A DNA stretch of 64,000 bases from an uncultured Prevotellaceae bacterium (GCA_945865175.1 CAMBDA010000003.1:60364-124363), one strand, 5' to 3'; positions 1 to 9,495 are shown, counted from the stretch's first letter. Numbers and translations: made by a program. The notes: a model not told the origin generated them from the letters alone.

Positions 1-532
1 CACCATCACCGACAAGCCCGGCTCCTCTACCGACTACACGAAGAGCTATGCCCAGGCCTACGAGACAGAGTTCCGCCACGCACGCGACTGGAACAACTGC
101 TACGGCGAACAGAACGCGTTCCGCTATCTCCCGCTGAAGGGAGGCATGGTACTGCGCCTCTTCCCCGGCGACACCGACGAGCAGGCACGCATGGTGGCCC
201 TGGCAGCCAAGACCGTGGGCACCCCGCTGGTCATCAGCTTCGACCCCAGTGACGACCGTTCCAAAACACTGGCCAATGTGGGTTGCGCCCTGCGCAAAGA
301 AACGATGGCCGACTTCCTGAAGTCGATGCCCGGATATGAGCGCATACGCACCTGTCGTGCCGACCTGCCCCGCGAGATGTATGAACGTGCCGCAGCCACC
401 GACAAGTACATTGCTACAGCTGCACCTGTGAAGGATGGACGTGTGGAACTCATCCACTACATCAAGGAACAGAGCATCTCGTTCGAATATCATCGCTACG
501 GCAGCATCTCCGAAGTGCCGCCCGTAGAATAA
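1..532 (+). CDS. Delta-1-pyrroline-5-carboxylate dehydrogenase (PutA-type), C-terminal part
   Basis: The reading frame is open from base 2 to the stop at 530-532, so only the last ~176 residues are in the window and the gene begins upstream. The segment contains the late aldehyde-dehydrogenase pattern GEQNAFRYLPLKG and ends with GRVELIHYIKEQSISFEYHRYGS. That ending closely resembles the C-terminus of the large proline dehydrogenase/P5C dehydrogenase proteins (...ELLWYLREQSVSIDYHRYGN...). Such enzymes oxidise glutamate-5-semialdehyde to glutamate with NAD+ in proline catabolism. The catalytic Cys and the NAD-binding region are outside the window, so activity cannot be judged here. An internal ATG at 146 is not the true start, because the frame and the family similarity continue upstream of it. 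A terminator-like hairpin follows the stop, which suggests the gene is transcribed separately from the SusC gene. Confidence 0.75.
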   Translation, partial: TITDKPGSSTDYTKSYAQAYETEFRHARDWNNCYGEQNAFRYLPLKGGMVLRLFPGDTDEQARMVALAAKTVGTPLVISFDPSDDRSKTLANVGCALRKETMADFLKSMPGYERIRTCRADLPREMYERAAATDKYIATAAPVKDGRVELIHYIKEQSISFEYHRYGSISEVPPVE

Positions 533-550
533 TACCTAGTGATTTGTTCA

Positions 551-588
551 GGGGGCTGACGCCTTTCGCCAGCCCCCGCCCTTTTATA
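551..588 (+). terminator. Intrinsic terminator after the P5CDH gene
   Basis: GGGGGCTGACG (551-561) can pair with CGCCAGCCCCC (567-577), with one A/C mismatch and a 5-nt loop. A short T-run follows at 582-585. It lies 18 bp after the stop at 532 and before the SusC start at 643. The rest of 533-642 holds no clear promoter. Confidence 0.7.
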
Positions 589-642
589 TACCCCTCGTGA
601 GAGGATATAGAGAGAATAATCAAAAAATCAAAAGAAAAGCAA

Positions 643-3600
643 ATGAGGAAAAGATTGTACTTTTTCGTGGTAATGATGCTTACCACCATCTGTGCCTTTG
701 CCCAGTCGCTCCATGTGAAAGGCACAGTCACAGACGAGAACAAGGAACCCGTCATAGGCGCATACGTCAGGATTAAAGGCGTGGACCGCGGTGCCCTGAC
801 AGATGTTAACGGCAAGTTTGAACTGAAGAATGTCAAGAAGAGCGACCAGCTGGTACTCTCGTTTATAGGCATGAAAACCATTACGGTCTCGCCCAAGGCC
901 AACATGAACATCATCATGGAGAGCAACGACAAAGTGCTCGACGAAGTGATGGTGGTGGCATTTGGCGAGCAGAAAAAGTCCTCATTTACGGGCTCTGCCG
1001 ATGTGATTGACATGAAGCTGATAGAGCAACGTCAGGTGAACAACGTGATGGATGCCCTGCAGGGAAGCGTATCGGGCCTGCAGTCGTACTCCCACTCCGG
1101 CGCACCGGATGCCAACCCTGAGTTCCGCATCCGAGGCATCAGTTCCATTAACGCAGGCAACAATCCGCTCATCGTGCTCGATGGCGTGCCCTACGACGGC
1201 GAATGGAACAGCATCAACCCTGCCGATGTAGCATCGGTGACCGTGCTGAAGGATGCTGCCTCCAATGCGCTCTATGGTGCCCGTGGTGCCAACGGTGTCA
1301 TCATCGTCACCACCAAAAAGGGCGACCAGAACCACACCACCATCGGTCTCGACATGAAGGTGGGCTCCAGCAGCCGCGCTTCCAAGCGCTACAAAACCAT
1401 CGACAACCCGGCACAGTACTTAGAAACCTACTACCAGTCGCTCTACAATGCCAATATCGCCAAGGGGCAGAGCGTCTATCAGGCCCACCTCAACGCCAAC
1501 AACACACTCTACAGCGCATCGGGCGAGGGCGGCCTGGGCTATCTGCCTTATACCGTGCCGGCCGGTCAGTATCTGATTGGCGACAACGGCAGGCTCAACC
1601 CCAATGCTACACTGGGCAACCGCGTGTACAACAACGGTCAGGTGTACACCATCATGCCTGACGACTGGATCGACGAAACCTATCGCAATGCCCTCCGCCA
1701 AGAATACAACATCAACATCAACGGAGGCGGGCAGCAAGGCCAATTCTACGCCTCGCTGGGCTATCTCAACAGCGAGGGTATCGCCATTGCATCCGACTAC
1801 GAACGCTATACCGCACGTCTGAAGGCTTCCTACAAGGCCGCCAAATGGCTCAATGTGGGCGGCAACGTGAACTTTGCCCGCAGCACCAGCAACAACGGTG
1901 CCGATGTGGACGACACTGAGGACGACGGCGGAACCAATATCTATACGCAAATCTCGCAGATAGGTCCCATCTACCCCGTATACCTGCGCGACGGCAATGG
2001 CAACATCCTGCGCGACGAATACGGTCCCGTGGGCGACTACGGTGACGGCCAGATATTGGGCAGTGCCTACGTGCGCCCCTATCTGAAGCAGTCAAACGGC
2101 ATCACCGATGCCACGCTCAACACCAACAAAAAGGTGATTACCTCCTTCTCGCTCAACGGTTTTGCCGACATCGACATCTGGAACGGCCTTTCACTCACGC
2201 TCAACGGAAGTGTCTACACCAGCAACTACCGCAGCACCTACACCTATAACCCCTTCTATGGCTACGGCCACGCCAACTTCCCCAACGGCTACGTCTACAA
2301 GGACAACTACACGGAATATTCGCTCAACTTTCAGCAGCTGCTCAAGTACACCAAGAAGTTTGGCAACAACAACATCTCCCTGCTGGCCGGACATGAAAGC
2401 TACGACCGCACCTATGAGGACATCTACGGCGAACGCAAGAACATGTTCTCCTATTTCGACAACCAGGAACTCAACGGAGCCACCACACTCTATGGCAACG
2501 GATCTTCTTCGCTGGGCTACAACACGGAAGGCTGGATTTTCCGTGCGCTCTACGACTGGGACGGCAAGTATTTCGGCCAGGTGTCCTACCGCCGCGATGC
2601 CTCCAGCCGTTTCCATCCCGACCACCGCTGGGGCAACTTCTACTCGCTGGGTGGCGCATGGATTCTCACCAAAGAGTCATGGATGGAAAGTGCCAAGTGG
2701 CTCAACACACTCAAGCTCAAGGCCTCATTCGGCCAGAACGGCAACGACAATATCAGCGACTTCCTCTATGTAGACACCTACAACATCACAAAGGGCGACG
2801 GCAACGAAATCGGCCTCACCCTTCTAAACATCGGCAACGAACGGATTACGTGGGAGACGGTCAACAACATCAACGTGGGTCTGGAGTTTGACCTCTTCAA
2901 GAACCGCCTGCGCGGCAGCCTCGAATATTTCTATCGCAAAACCAGCGACATGCTCTGCAGCGTGAAGGTGCCCCTGTCAATGGGCTATGCCGGCTATTCC
3001 GACAACGTGGGCGACATGGCCAACAGCGGTGTGGAACTGGAACTCACGGGCGACATCGTCTCCACCAAGGACTGGACATGGACCCTGGGTGCCAACATCA
3101 CAGGCTACAAGAATGAAATACTGAAACTGAATGCCGACAACCGCAACAACGTGCTCGAAGGGCATGTGGGCTACAACAGCGGCAGCTATTTCTATGGCGA
3201 AGGCCTACCCATGTACACCTGGCGCATGCGCAAATATGCAGGTGTGTCGGACGACGGACAATCGATGTGGTATATGCACGATGCCGACGGCAACCTGACC
3301 ACTACCACCAATCCCACCGAAATCACACGCGACGAGGATTTCTTCAACTGTGGCACGGCGTTGCCCGACTGCTATGGCGGTTTCAACACATCGCTCAGCG
3401 CATACGGTTTCGACCTGAGTGTGTCGTTCGCCTACTCTGTGGGAGGTAAGGTGCTCGACTGCGGCTACCAGTCGCTCATGGATTGTCCCACGGCGGGCCT
3501 CACGGGCGAAGCCATCCATGAGGACATGCTCAAGGCATGGTCATCCACCAACACCTCCTCCAGCATCCCACGCTATCAGTATGGCGACACCTATGCAGCC

Positions 3601-3858
3601 TACACCTCCGACCGCTTCCTTATCGACGGCAGCTGGCTCAGCCTGCAGAACATCACTCTGGGCTACAATCTGCCCAAGAAATGGCTTGCCCCACTCCACA
3701 TTACGGGTGTGCGGCTGAGCGTGTCGGGTGAGAACCTCACCTATTGGAGCAAGCGCAAGGGTCTCGACCCGCGCAGCAACAACTACGGTATGGTGAGCAG
3801 CGACACAAAATATGCGCCTGCACGCACCATCATCGGTGGCATCAATGTACAATTCTAA
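643..3858 (+). CDS. SusC/RagA-like TonB-dependent outer-membrane receptor
   Basis: This 1071-aa protein imports oligosaccharides or other nutrients across the outer membrane with its SusD partner and TonB energy. A signal peptide (MRKRLYFFVVMMLTTICAFA) is followed by a carboxypeptidase-regulatory-like beta-sandwich (about residues 24-100), a TonB-box region (VMVVAFGEQKKSSFTGS), a plug domain containing FRIRGISSINAGNNPLIVLDGV and GARGANGVIIVTTKKG, and a long beta-barrel that ends in a C-terminal Phe (GGINVQF), as usual for outer-membrane barrels. The length fits the family. The SusD gene starts 20 bp after the stop, so the two are an operon. No sigma factor or hybrid two-component regulator gene is adjacent in the window, and I see no clear -7 TAnnTTTG in the 54 bp between the upstream terminator and the start. 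The substrate cannot be told from this protein alone. Confidence 0.95.
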   Translation: MRKRLYFFVVMMLTTICAFAQSLHVKGTVTDENKEPVIGAYVRIKGVDRGALTDVNGKFELKNVKKSDQLVLSFIGMKTITVSPKANMNIIMESNDKVLDEVMVVAFGEQKKSSFTGSADVIDMKLIEQRQVNNVMDALQGSVSGLQSYSHSGAPDANPEFRIRGISSINAGNNPLIVLDGVPYDGEWNSINPADVASVTVLKDAASNALYGARGANGVIIVTTKKGDQNHTTIGLDMKVGSSSRASKRYKTIDNPAQYLETYYQSLYNANIAKGQSVYQAHLNANNTLYSASGEGGLGYLPYTVPAGQYLIGDNGRLNPNATLGNRVYNNGQVYTIMPDDWIDETYRNALRQEYNININGGGQQGQFYASLGYLNSEGIAIASDYERYTARLKASYKAAKWLNVGGNVNFARSTSNNGADVDDTEDDGGTNIYTQISQIGPIYPVYLRDGNGNILRDEYGPVGDYGDGQILGSAYVRPYLKQSNGITDATLNTNKKVITSFSLNGFADIDIWNGLSLTLNGSVYTSNYRSTYTYNPFYGYGHANFPNGYVYKDNYTEYSLNFQQLLKYTKKFGNNNISLLAGHESYDRTYEDIYGERKNMFSYFDNQELNGATTLYGNGSSSLGYNTEGWIFRALYDWDGKYFGQVSYRRDASSRFHPDHRWGNFYSLGGAWILTKESWMESAKWLNTLKLKASFGQNGNDNISDFLYVDTYNITKGDGNEIGLTLLNIGNERITWETVNNINVGLEFDLFKNRLRGSLEYFYRKTSDMLCSVKVPLSMGYAGYSDNVGDMANSGVELELTGDIVSTKDWTWTLGANITGYKNEILKLNADNRNNVLEGHVGYNSGSYFYGEGLPMYTWRMRKYAGVSDDGQSMWYMHDADGNLTTTTNPTEITRDEDFFNCGTALPDCYGGFNTSLSAYGFDLSVSFAYSVGGKVLDCGYQSLMDCPTAGLTGEAIHEDMLKAWSSTNTSSSIPRYQYGDTYAAYTSDRFLIDGSWLSLQNITLGYNLPKKWLAPLHITGVRLSVSGENLTYWSKRKGLDPRSNNYGMVSSDTKYAPARTIIGGINVQF

Positions 3859-3878
3859 TCAACTAGGAGGACAAATCA

Positions 3879-5645
3879 ATGAAGAATAGAACATTATACA
3901 AATATATATGTCTGTGGCCCATGATTGCCACTCTATCCCTTACTGCCTGCATCGAAGAGGAGTTGCCGTCCGATATGGCCACAGCCGGCCAGATTGAAGG
4001 ATCAAGCAACTCGCTCGACAAACTGGTAAAGGGACTGAACTCAAAGATGATTTCCGAATCGAACTACTACAACAGTTCCTATGCTGGCACATGGTATGCC
4101 ACTCAGGACTGGGGATATCCCTGCTACATGTATATCCGTGAGACGATGCTCGACGGCTTCCCCACCACCGATGCCAGCTGGAACTACCAGCTCTACTATG
4201 AGAGCGGCAGCAATCTCACTGGCTACACGGGATGTCCCTACTTCTACTACTACAGCCTGATTGACAATGCCAACCGCATCCTCAAGACACAGGACGAGGA
4301 CAACATGAGTGAGTCCGTTACACAAAACATGGGCATTGCCCGCGTGTATCGCGCCCTCTCCTACATGGACCTGAGCATGATGTTTGAGTTCTACCCCACG
4401 GAGAAAGAAGAGCTCAATGCCAAGGCCAAGGACGTGTGGGGGCTCACGGTACCCATCGTCACTGAAAACACAACGCTGGAAGAGGGAAAGAACAATCCGC
4501 GTGTGCCCTTCTACACGATGTACCGCTTCATCTACAACGACCTCAGCCGGGCCGAGGAGGCCCTGCATTCCTATGTACGCTCCGAGAGGAATGAGGTGAA
4601 CATCGACGTGGTGAACGCCCTGCTCTCCCGCTTCTGGCTCACCCTGGCCACCCGCTTCCGCAAGTTCCCCGATGACCTGACGGCACAGCTGTCCCATGAA
4701 GGGGATGCCGACCGGGGACGCGCCCTGGGCATAACCACTGCGGAGGAATGCTATCAGAAGGCAGCCGCCTATGCCGACAAGGTGATCAATGCGGGCTATA
4801 CACCCGTCACCAAAGAGCAATGGAAGGATGCCAAGACGGGCTTCAACACGGCCAACCAGGCTTGGGTATGGGACATGCGCGTCACCTCGCAGGAGCAATA
4901 CTCCAGCTTCTGGTGCAGCATCATGGGACTTACCACCTCCGAGGCCACATGGGCCATGCCTGCCTATGGCGATGCCTACCGTTGCATCAGCAACCGCTAC
5001 TACAACATGATACAGGCAGGCGACTGGCGCCGTGATACATGGATTGCTCCCGAGGATGCCGGATCGGCCACGGTTCCTGCCCGGTACAACAGTTTGCTCA
5101 AGGATGAGTCTGCCACCACCAAGGCCGACCGCACCTGCTTCAGCCGCTTGCCGGCCTATGCCAACCTGAAGTTCCGCCCAGGAAGCGGCAGCATCGACGA
5201 CGAACTGACGGGCATGCTGTGCGACATCCCGCTCATCCGTGTGGAGGAGATGCACTTCATCAAGATTGAGTGTGCCTACTATCTCAACGGCCTCGCTGCC
5301 GGATGTTCGGCACTGGAGTCTTTCCTCAACACCTACCGATTCGACAGCGGCTACACCTACACAAGCGAAGCCAACTACGGCTCAGCTTTCATCTACGAAA
5401 TGATTGCGCAGAAGTATATTGAATTCTGGGGCGAAGGCATCATGTATAACGACTTCAAGCGTCTGCGGCTGGCCATTACGCGCATGTACGAAGGTTCCAA
5501 CTACCTCGATACCTACAAGATGGATTCACAGGACGGCTACTGTGCCCCCTGGCTCAATTTCTATCTTCCCGACACCGAACGGAGTTTCAACAGGGCATTG
5601 GACGGCCAGATGAACCCCGACCCCACTCCGTATTGCAAGAACTGA
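3879..5645 (+). CDS. SusD/RagB-like nutrient-binding surface lipoprotein
   Basis: This 588-aa SusD-family protein forms the lid of the SusC transporter and binds its substrate at the cell surface. The lipobox LTAC (Cys24) is followed by IEEE, an acidic lipoprotein export signal typical of surface-exposed Bacteroidota lipoproteins. Family features include the N-terminal helical repeat segment (ITQNMGIARVYRALSYMDL-like, about residues 145-170) and a C-terminal region with YIEFWGEGIMYNDFKRLRL. An AGGAGG-like ribosome site lies at 3866-3871, eight bases before the ATG, which is stronger than usual for this group. The gene is translationally close to the SusC gene upstream, and a small hairpin plus an accessory lipoprotein gene follow. 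I am sure of the family. The ligand is unknown; the neighbouring GH127 gene hints at arabinose-containing glycans. Confidence 0.95.
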   Translation: MKNRTLYKYICLWPMIATLSLTACIEEELPSDMATAGQIEGSSNSLDKLVKGLNSKMISESNYYNSSYAGTWYATQDWGYPCYMYIRETMLDGFPTTDASWNYQLYYESGSNLTGYTGCPYFYYYSLIDNANRILKTQDEDNMSESVTQNMGIARVYRALSYMDLSMMFEFYPTEKEELNAKAKDVWGLTVPIVTENTTLEEGKNNPRVPFYTMYRFIYNDLSRAEEALHSYVRSERNEVNIDVVNALLSRFWLTLATRFRKFPDDLTAQLSHEGDADRGRALGITTAEECYQKAAAYADKVINAGYTPVTKEQWKDAKTGFNTANQAWVWDMRVTSQEQYSSFWCSIMGLTTSEATWAMPAYGDAYRCISNRYYNMIQAGDWRRDTWIAPEDAGSATVPARYNSLLKDESATTKADRTCFSRLPAYANLKFRPGSGSIDDELTGMLCDIPLIRVEEMHFIKIECAYYLNGLAAGCSALESFLNTYRFDSGYTYTSEANYGSAFIYEMIAQKYIEFWGEGIMYNDFKRLRLAITRMYEGSNYLDTYKMDSQDGYCAPWLNFYLPDTERSFNRALDGQMNPDPTPYCKN

Positions 5646-5655
5646 CACCATCAGG

Positions 5656-5675
5656 TTCCCTCTCCGGAAAGGGAA
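5656..5675 (+). other. Small hairpin between SusD and the accessory genes
   Basis: TTCCCT (5656-5661) pairs with AGGGAA (5670-5675) around an 8-nt loop. There is no T-run. It could be a processing or stabilising stem between the SusCD part and the accessory part of the transcript. Its role is inferred only from position. Confidence 0.3.
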
Positions 5676-5720
5676 AAGGACCCGAACAGATTGATTACTA
5701 ACCACAATACTGATATATAG

Positions 5721-6626
5721 ATGAAAAGGATTATATATAACATTATGTATGCAACGGCAGCCATACTGCTGGCCACGTCGTGCGACGACAGGAACGACAC
5801 CGACTACGAGTTGGGTCAGCCCACAGCCGAGGGTTCCATGGGCGTTTATTTCGACAGCGGCAATCCCTCCGAGTTTATCTTCCAGCCCGGGGAGGCAGCA
5901 GCGATAGAAATCGGGGTTTCCCGGCTTGATGGAGACAAGGCAGCAGCCGAAGTGCCGCTGCTTGTAACGGCCGACGAAGGTCTCACCTTCCCCGCCTCCG
6001 TGAAATTCGAGGACGGCGAAAACAACACAACCATCAGAGCCACCTTCGGCGACCTGACGGAGTCGAGGGCATACCGTTTCACGGTCAGCGTACCCGAGGA
6101 ATATGCCGACCACTACACCACAAAGCCCGGGGCCACCACATACTCCGGAACCATCATGGTGGCGGCATGGAACACAATTGCCGACAATGTGAGAATGACA
6201 TGGCCCACGCTTGGAGTGGAAAACAACTTCACCACAACAATCGACCAGCTTGGCAAGACCAACCGCTACCGTTTCCGCAATTTCCTCTCTTCAGGTGTCG
6301 ACTACATCTTCACAGTGGGAAGCAGTTCTGTGGCATATCCGGGCTACAGCTCCATCACCACCTATTCCAACTATGAAACTTACGAAGGTTCTGAGGCCAA
6401 AGGTGCATACCTATTCGACGATGCCACACAGACCTATCCCACATGGACGATAGCCGACGGCACCATCGAGGTGCAGGACATCTGCATTCTTGAGGACTAC
6501 GGCACCACCACGGGCTATTCCTGCATCTCGTTCGACAAGTGCAGCGGCTACGTCTACATCTACTTCACAGAGTACACCGACGGACAGTATGAATACTACA
6601 ACCCTGTATCTTTCACCTGGAAGTAA
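5721..6626 (+). CDS. PUL accessory surface lipoprotein, unknown function
   Basis: This 301-aa lipoprotein has lipobox ATSC (Cys21) followed by DDRNDTD, a strong acidic surface-export signal. The N-terminal ~110 residues after the Cys look like an immunoglobulin-type or Calx-beta-like sandwich: alternating short strands and the phrase FEDGENNTTIRATFGDLTES, with SVPEEY closing the domain. The C-terminal half is rich in Tyr, Thr and Ser and ends in YNPVSFTWK. I do not recognise a catalytic motif. It sits 75 bp after SusD and 25 bp before the next lipoprotein gene, the usual place for SusE/SusF-like surface glycan-binding proteins. A binding role is therefore inferred from position only. Confidence 0.75.
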   Translation: MKRIIYNIMYATAAILLATSCDDRNDTDYELGQPTAEGSMGVYFDSGNPSEFIFQPGEAAAIEIGVSRLDGDKAAAEVPLLVTADEGLTFPASVKFEDGENNTTIRATFGDLTESRAYRFTVSVPEEYADHYTTKPGATTYSGTIMVAAWNTIADNVRMTWPTLGVENNFTTTIDQLGKTNRYRFRNFLSSGVDYIFTVGSSSVAYPGYSSITTYSNYETYEGSEAKGAYLFDDATQTYPTWTIADGTIEVQDICILEDYGTTTGYSCISFDKCSGYVYIYFTEYTDGQYEYYNPVSFTWK

Positions 6627-6651
6627 TTCATCATATTATAAAGAAACAATC

Positions 6652-8076
6652 ATGAAGAAGAATCTGTATAGCATATTCCTGATGATGACGGCTATTGTAT
6701 TGAGTCTGGCATCATGCAGCGACGACGAGATGGCAAAGACTCCCCTCTCGCCCACATCCATCTCCGAAGGAGCCAAAACCGTCAGCACCCTGGCATTCAG
6801 CTGGATGCCAGTGGACGGTGCCACGCAGTATGCCTACGAACTGAAGGACGAGGCCGAGGACGTTGTCCTTGGTGGCACCACCAGCACCACGTCCATACTG
6901 GCCACAGGGCTCAAGGTTCACACCACCTACACACTCTATGTGTGGGCCTATGCCGCCCTCTCCAGTGACAAGACCACATCGCCCATTGCCACACTCACGG
7001 CCACTACCAACGATGTGGTCCAGCTTCTTGCGCCACAGGCCACATGGGAGCAGACCTCGGCGGGCATTGTGCTGACGTGGCCCGCTGTGGAGAATGCCGA
7101 CTACTACGAGATAACATACGACTCCGACGATGGATCTGCCACTGTCACTACCACAGACACCAGCGTCACGCTTTCAGGACTCAGCCTGGGAGACCACGGC
7201 GTAGCGGTTCGTGCAGTGACTGAAGACGAGAACTACTCCGACTCTCCCGCCTTCGAATTCACCGTAACCAAAAGCAAGGCCGAGCTATGGCGCACCAACG
7301 CCGAATATTATTCCGAGGCTCTCGACAAGACCTTCGACTGCCAGATTGTCTGCTACGAAGACGCTTCGTACCGCATCGATAACATCTATGGCTCAGACGA
7401 TGCAATCGACTTCTATGTAGACAACGAAAGCGTTGTGGACGGCGTTCCCGAGATAGTATTCACCAATAGCTATTCGGCCAATGCCCCCTATTACTATTTC
7501 CATGCAGGCGACTACGACATCTGCGTCTACGCTCAGCGTGGCGCGGGCTACACTGGATGGGAAAACGGTAACAGCGCAAAGGGCGAAGCATGGTACTATG
7601 TGTATCTCTACGACAAGGACGGCAATTATCTGGGCGGTGGCTACGATGATGTGACTTGGGGCAGCGAGGATGCCGAGGGGCCCACCATCGACGATATTGT
7701 AGGCGACTATACCGAGGTGACCAACTGCCTCGACCTGTCCATCGACTGGGAGAATTGGACGGAGGTAAAAAACCAAGAGAGTGAGGTCAAGATTGAAAAG
7801 ATAGACGACACCACAGTGTCCATCTATAATTTCTACGGCTGGGAAGAAACCTTCACGGCCAGGGTAGACATGACCACACGCCAGATAACGGTGGACGTAA
7901 AGACCGACTGGGGCGGGTACTATACCTTCTGCCAGTATGATGCGCCCGACACGCCTGTCATAGGCATCATCTATGACGACGGCACCATCACCTTCACCAA
8001 CTGGACCATCTATTATCCTGCCAACCAGTATTCCTATGTCTACTCAGGCGCCAGTAGCGTACTGACAAAGAAATAA
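6652..8076 (+). CDS. Surface lipoprotein with two Fn3-like domains and a YYFHAG module
   Basis: The frame is open from 6490, but the start is placed at 6652, where a lipoprotein signal begins (MKKNLYSIFLMMTAIVLSLASC, Cys22, then SDDE). This gives 474 aa. Domains in order: two fibronectin-III-like repeats (about residues 30-115 and 118-205; FSWMPVDGATQYAYEL and LTWPAVENADYYEITY), a ~125-residue module (about 212-340) with YYSEALDKTF, PYYYFHAGDYDICVY and GYTGWE, then a C-terminal beta-rich domain (about 345-474). The middle module recurs twice in the protein at 9566-10564, beyond the IS element. I do not recognise the module. The gene completes the SusCD operon and probably encodes a surface glycan-binding protein; this is inference from context. 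Confidence 0.8.
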   Translation: MKKNLYSIFLMMTAIVLSLASCSDDEMAKTPLSPTSISEGAKTVSTLAFSWMPVDGATQYAYELKDEAEDVVLGGTTSTTSILATGLKVHTTYTLYVWAYAALSSDKTTSPIATLTATTNDVVQLLAPQATWEQTSAGIVLTWPAVENADYYEITYDSDDGSATVTTTDTSVTLSGLSLGDHGVAVRAVTEDENYSDSPAFEFTVTKSKAELWRTNAEYYSEALDKTFDCQIVCYEDASYRIDNIYGSDDAIDFYVDNESVVDGVPEIVFTNSYSANAPYYYFHAGDYDICVYAQRGAGYTGWENGNSAKGEAWYYVYLYDKDGNYLGGGYDDVTWGSEDAEGPTIDDIVGDYTEVTNCLDLSIDWENWTEVKNQESEVKIEKIDDTTVSIYNFYGWEETFTARVDMTTRQITVDVKTDWGGYYTFCQYDAPDTPVIGIIYDDGTITFTNWTIYYPANQYSYVYSGASSVLTKK

Positions 8077-8097
8077 TCAAGCCCATCCAACTGGTTC

Positions 8098-8130
8098 CCC
8101 TGGCGCATCAACCGGACCTGTGCGTCAGGG
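8098..8130 (+). terminator. Terminator-like hairpin ending the SusCD operon
   Basis: CCCTGGCGCA (8098-8107) pairs with TGCGTCAGGG (8121-8130) over ten bases, including one G-U pair, with a 13-nt loop. The T-run is weak (cccttt after the stem). It follows the stop at 8076, and the IS630 element begins about 10 bp after it. Confidence 0.5.
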
Positions 8131-8140
8131 TGCCCTTTCA

Positions 8141-8171
8141 TAAGTAAGTGATCAAAATTATTTTTATAATG
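8141..8171 (+). repeat. IS630 left terminal inverted repeat
   Basis: Begins TAAGTAAGTGATCAAAA and ends TTTTTATAATG. It matches the complement of 9488-9518 at 26 of 31 positions. The outermost TA is taken as target DNA. Confidence 0.85.
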
Positions 8172-8439
8172 TAAGCTTCAACTCACAACTGTGGTTTCAG
8201 GCCTACAATGATCGTATTAAACATTGTTAAATTCATAATATTTCAAACGTATCAAATATGAGCAAAAGAAATGCAGTTCCGCCGTATTTACCTGATGGAT
8301 AACGCTCTATATGCGTGTCTCTATTGCTGTTTGCCGCTCTATAAAAGAGGGTGACAATGAGCCGTACGTGGTGATATGGTGAAAGGTCTAAACCGCACAA
8401 TTCGCTTGCAATCAGCATGTTAAAATATATTTAAAGTTC

Positions 8440-8470
8440 TTTGTAAATCTGCATTTTCTTCGTAACTTTG
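8440..8470 (+). promoter_or_regulatory. Consensus Bacteroidota promoter for the transposase
   Basis: TTTG at 8440-8443, 19 nt, then TAACTTTG at 8463-8470. This is an exact match to the -33 TTTG / -7 TAnnTTTG pattern of the group's primary sigma factor. The transposase ATG is at 8492. Confidence 0.85.
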
Positions 8471-8491
8471 CTTAAAAAGCAAAAACGAAAG

Positions 8492-9495
8492 ATGAAGATA
8501 ACAACGTTACAATTAACTGACTCGGAGAAGCATAATCTCGAGATAGCCTACCAGACGGGTGACTCTCATTGTTACAGAACCAGATGCAAGGGCGTACTGC
8601 TTAAGTCTCAAGGCAAATCCGCTAGTGAGATTGCAAGTTTTCTGGATGTATCCATTCCTTCTGTCTATAGTTGGATTAAACGATATAAGGCTGACGGAAT
8701 CAAAGGACTTGAAACCAAACCAGGAAGCGGAAGAAAACCTATCATTGATTGCTCCGATGAGGAAATCATCCGCAAAGCCATTGAGGAGGATCGCCAAAGC
8801 GTCAGCAAGGCAAGGGAGACATGGCAGAATGCAACAGGCAAGGAGGCGAGCGATGCAACACTGAAACGTTTTTTAAGCGTTCTGGTGCAAGATATAAGCG
8901 AATAAGAAAACGCCCAAGGGGAGAACCCTCACCGCAACTCTACGCTTACAAGAAGGAGAAGTTGCAAGAACTTGAAGAGCTTGACTCTAAGGGAGATATA
9001 ATATTATATTATGCCGATGAGAGTCATGTATGTACCAATGGCTACGTTCCATACGGATGGCAATACAAAGACGAGGATGTCTATGTGCCCGCAGAAAAAG
9101 CGGCAAGGCTGAATATCTTTGGTATGATAACCAGAAGGAATGAGTACAAGGGATTCACAACGCATGAGTCCATCAATGCAGACAAGGTTGTAGAATACTT
9201 AGATCTCATGTCCTTTTCTGTCAAAAAGAAAACCGTTGTAGTATTGGACAATGCCTCAGTTCACAGGAATCGGAAAGTCAAAGAACTCCGTAAAATCTGG
9301 GAAGACAGAGGTCTCTTCTTGCTCTATCTACCACCATACTCACCAGAGTTAAATCCTGGAGAGATACTATGGCGCGTTCTCAAATGCAAATGGCTCAGAC
9401 CCGTAGATTATACAACTACGGACTCCCTCTTTTACGCCACAAACAGTGCTTTGGCTGCTGTTGGCAATATCTTAAAAGTAAATTACTCATTATAA
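8492..9495 (+). CDS. IS630-family DDE transposase made by -1 frameshift
   Basis: Two overlapping frames form one protein. The first (8492-8905, 137 aa alone) carries an N-terminal helix-turn-helix: SASEIASFLDVSIPSVYSWI, then a linker KPGSGRKP. The second, in the -1 frame and open to 9495, carries the RNase H-like catalytic core: YADESHV (Asp176 of the fusion), VVLDNASVH (Asp253) and NPGEILW (Glu291). Joined at the T TTT TTA site (8869-8875) they give 334 aa, a normal size for the family. The 137-aa product alone would be a DNA-binding protein that could act as a repressor. All three acidic catalytic residues are present, so the element looks active. The join point is predicted from the heptamer and frame register, not proven. 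I chose ATG 8492 over the frame-open 8468 because of promoter spacing. Confidence 0.88.
8869..8875 (+). promoter_or_regulatory. Predicted -1 programmed frameshift site (T TTT TTA)
   Basis: The heptamer TTTTTTA fits X XXY YYZ, with the zero-frame codons TTT (8870-8872) and TTA (8873-8875) in exact register. After slipping back one base the frame reads TTT TTT AAG CGT and enters the catalytic-domain frame. The zero frame stops at 8905. No convincing downstream pseudoknot was worked out. Confidence 0.75.

Noticed and set aside
4041..5255. 404-codon minus-strand frame opposite SusD
   Set aside because: Antisense shadow of a clear SusD-family gene, with no independent support.
8352..8400. GAGCCGTACGTGG...GGTGAAAG resembling group II intron domain V
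   Set aside because: The expected complementary 3' arm (CACGTACGGTTC type) is absent and no maturase frame lies nearby. The resemblance is limited to a few bases.
8233..8418. 61-codon minus-strand frame inside the IS630 left end
   Set aside because: No start context, domain or signal peptide, and it lies in a segment with no coding bias that I can see. Kept only as a note.
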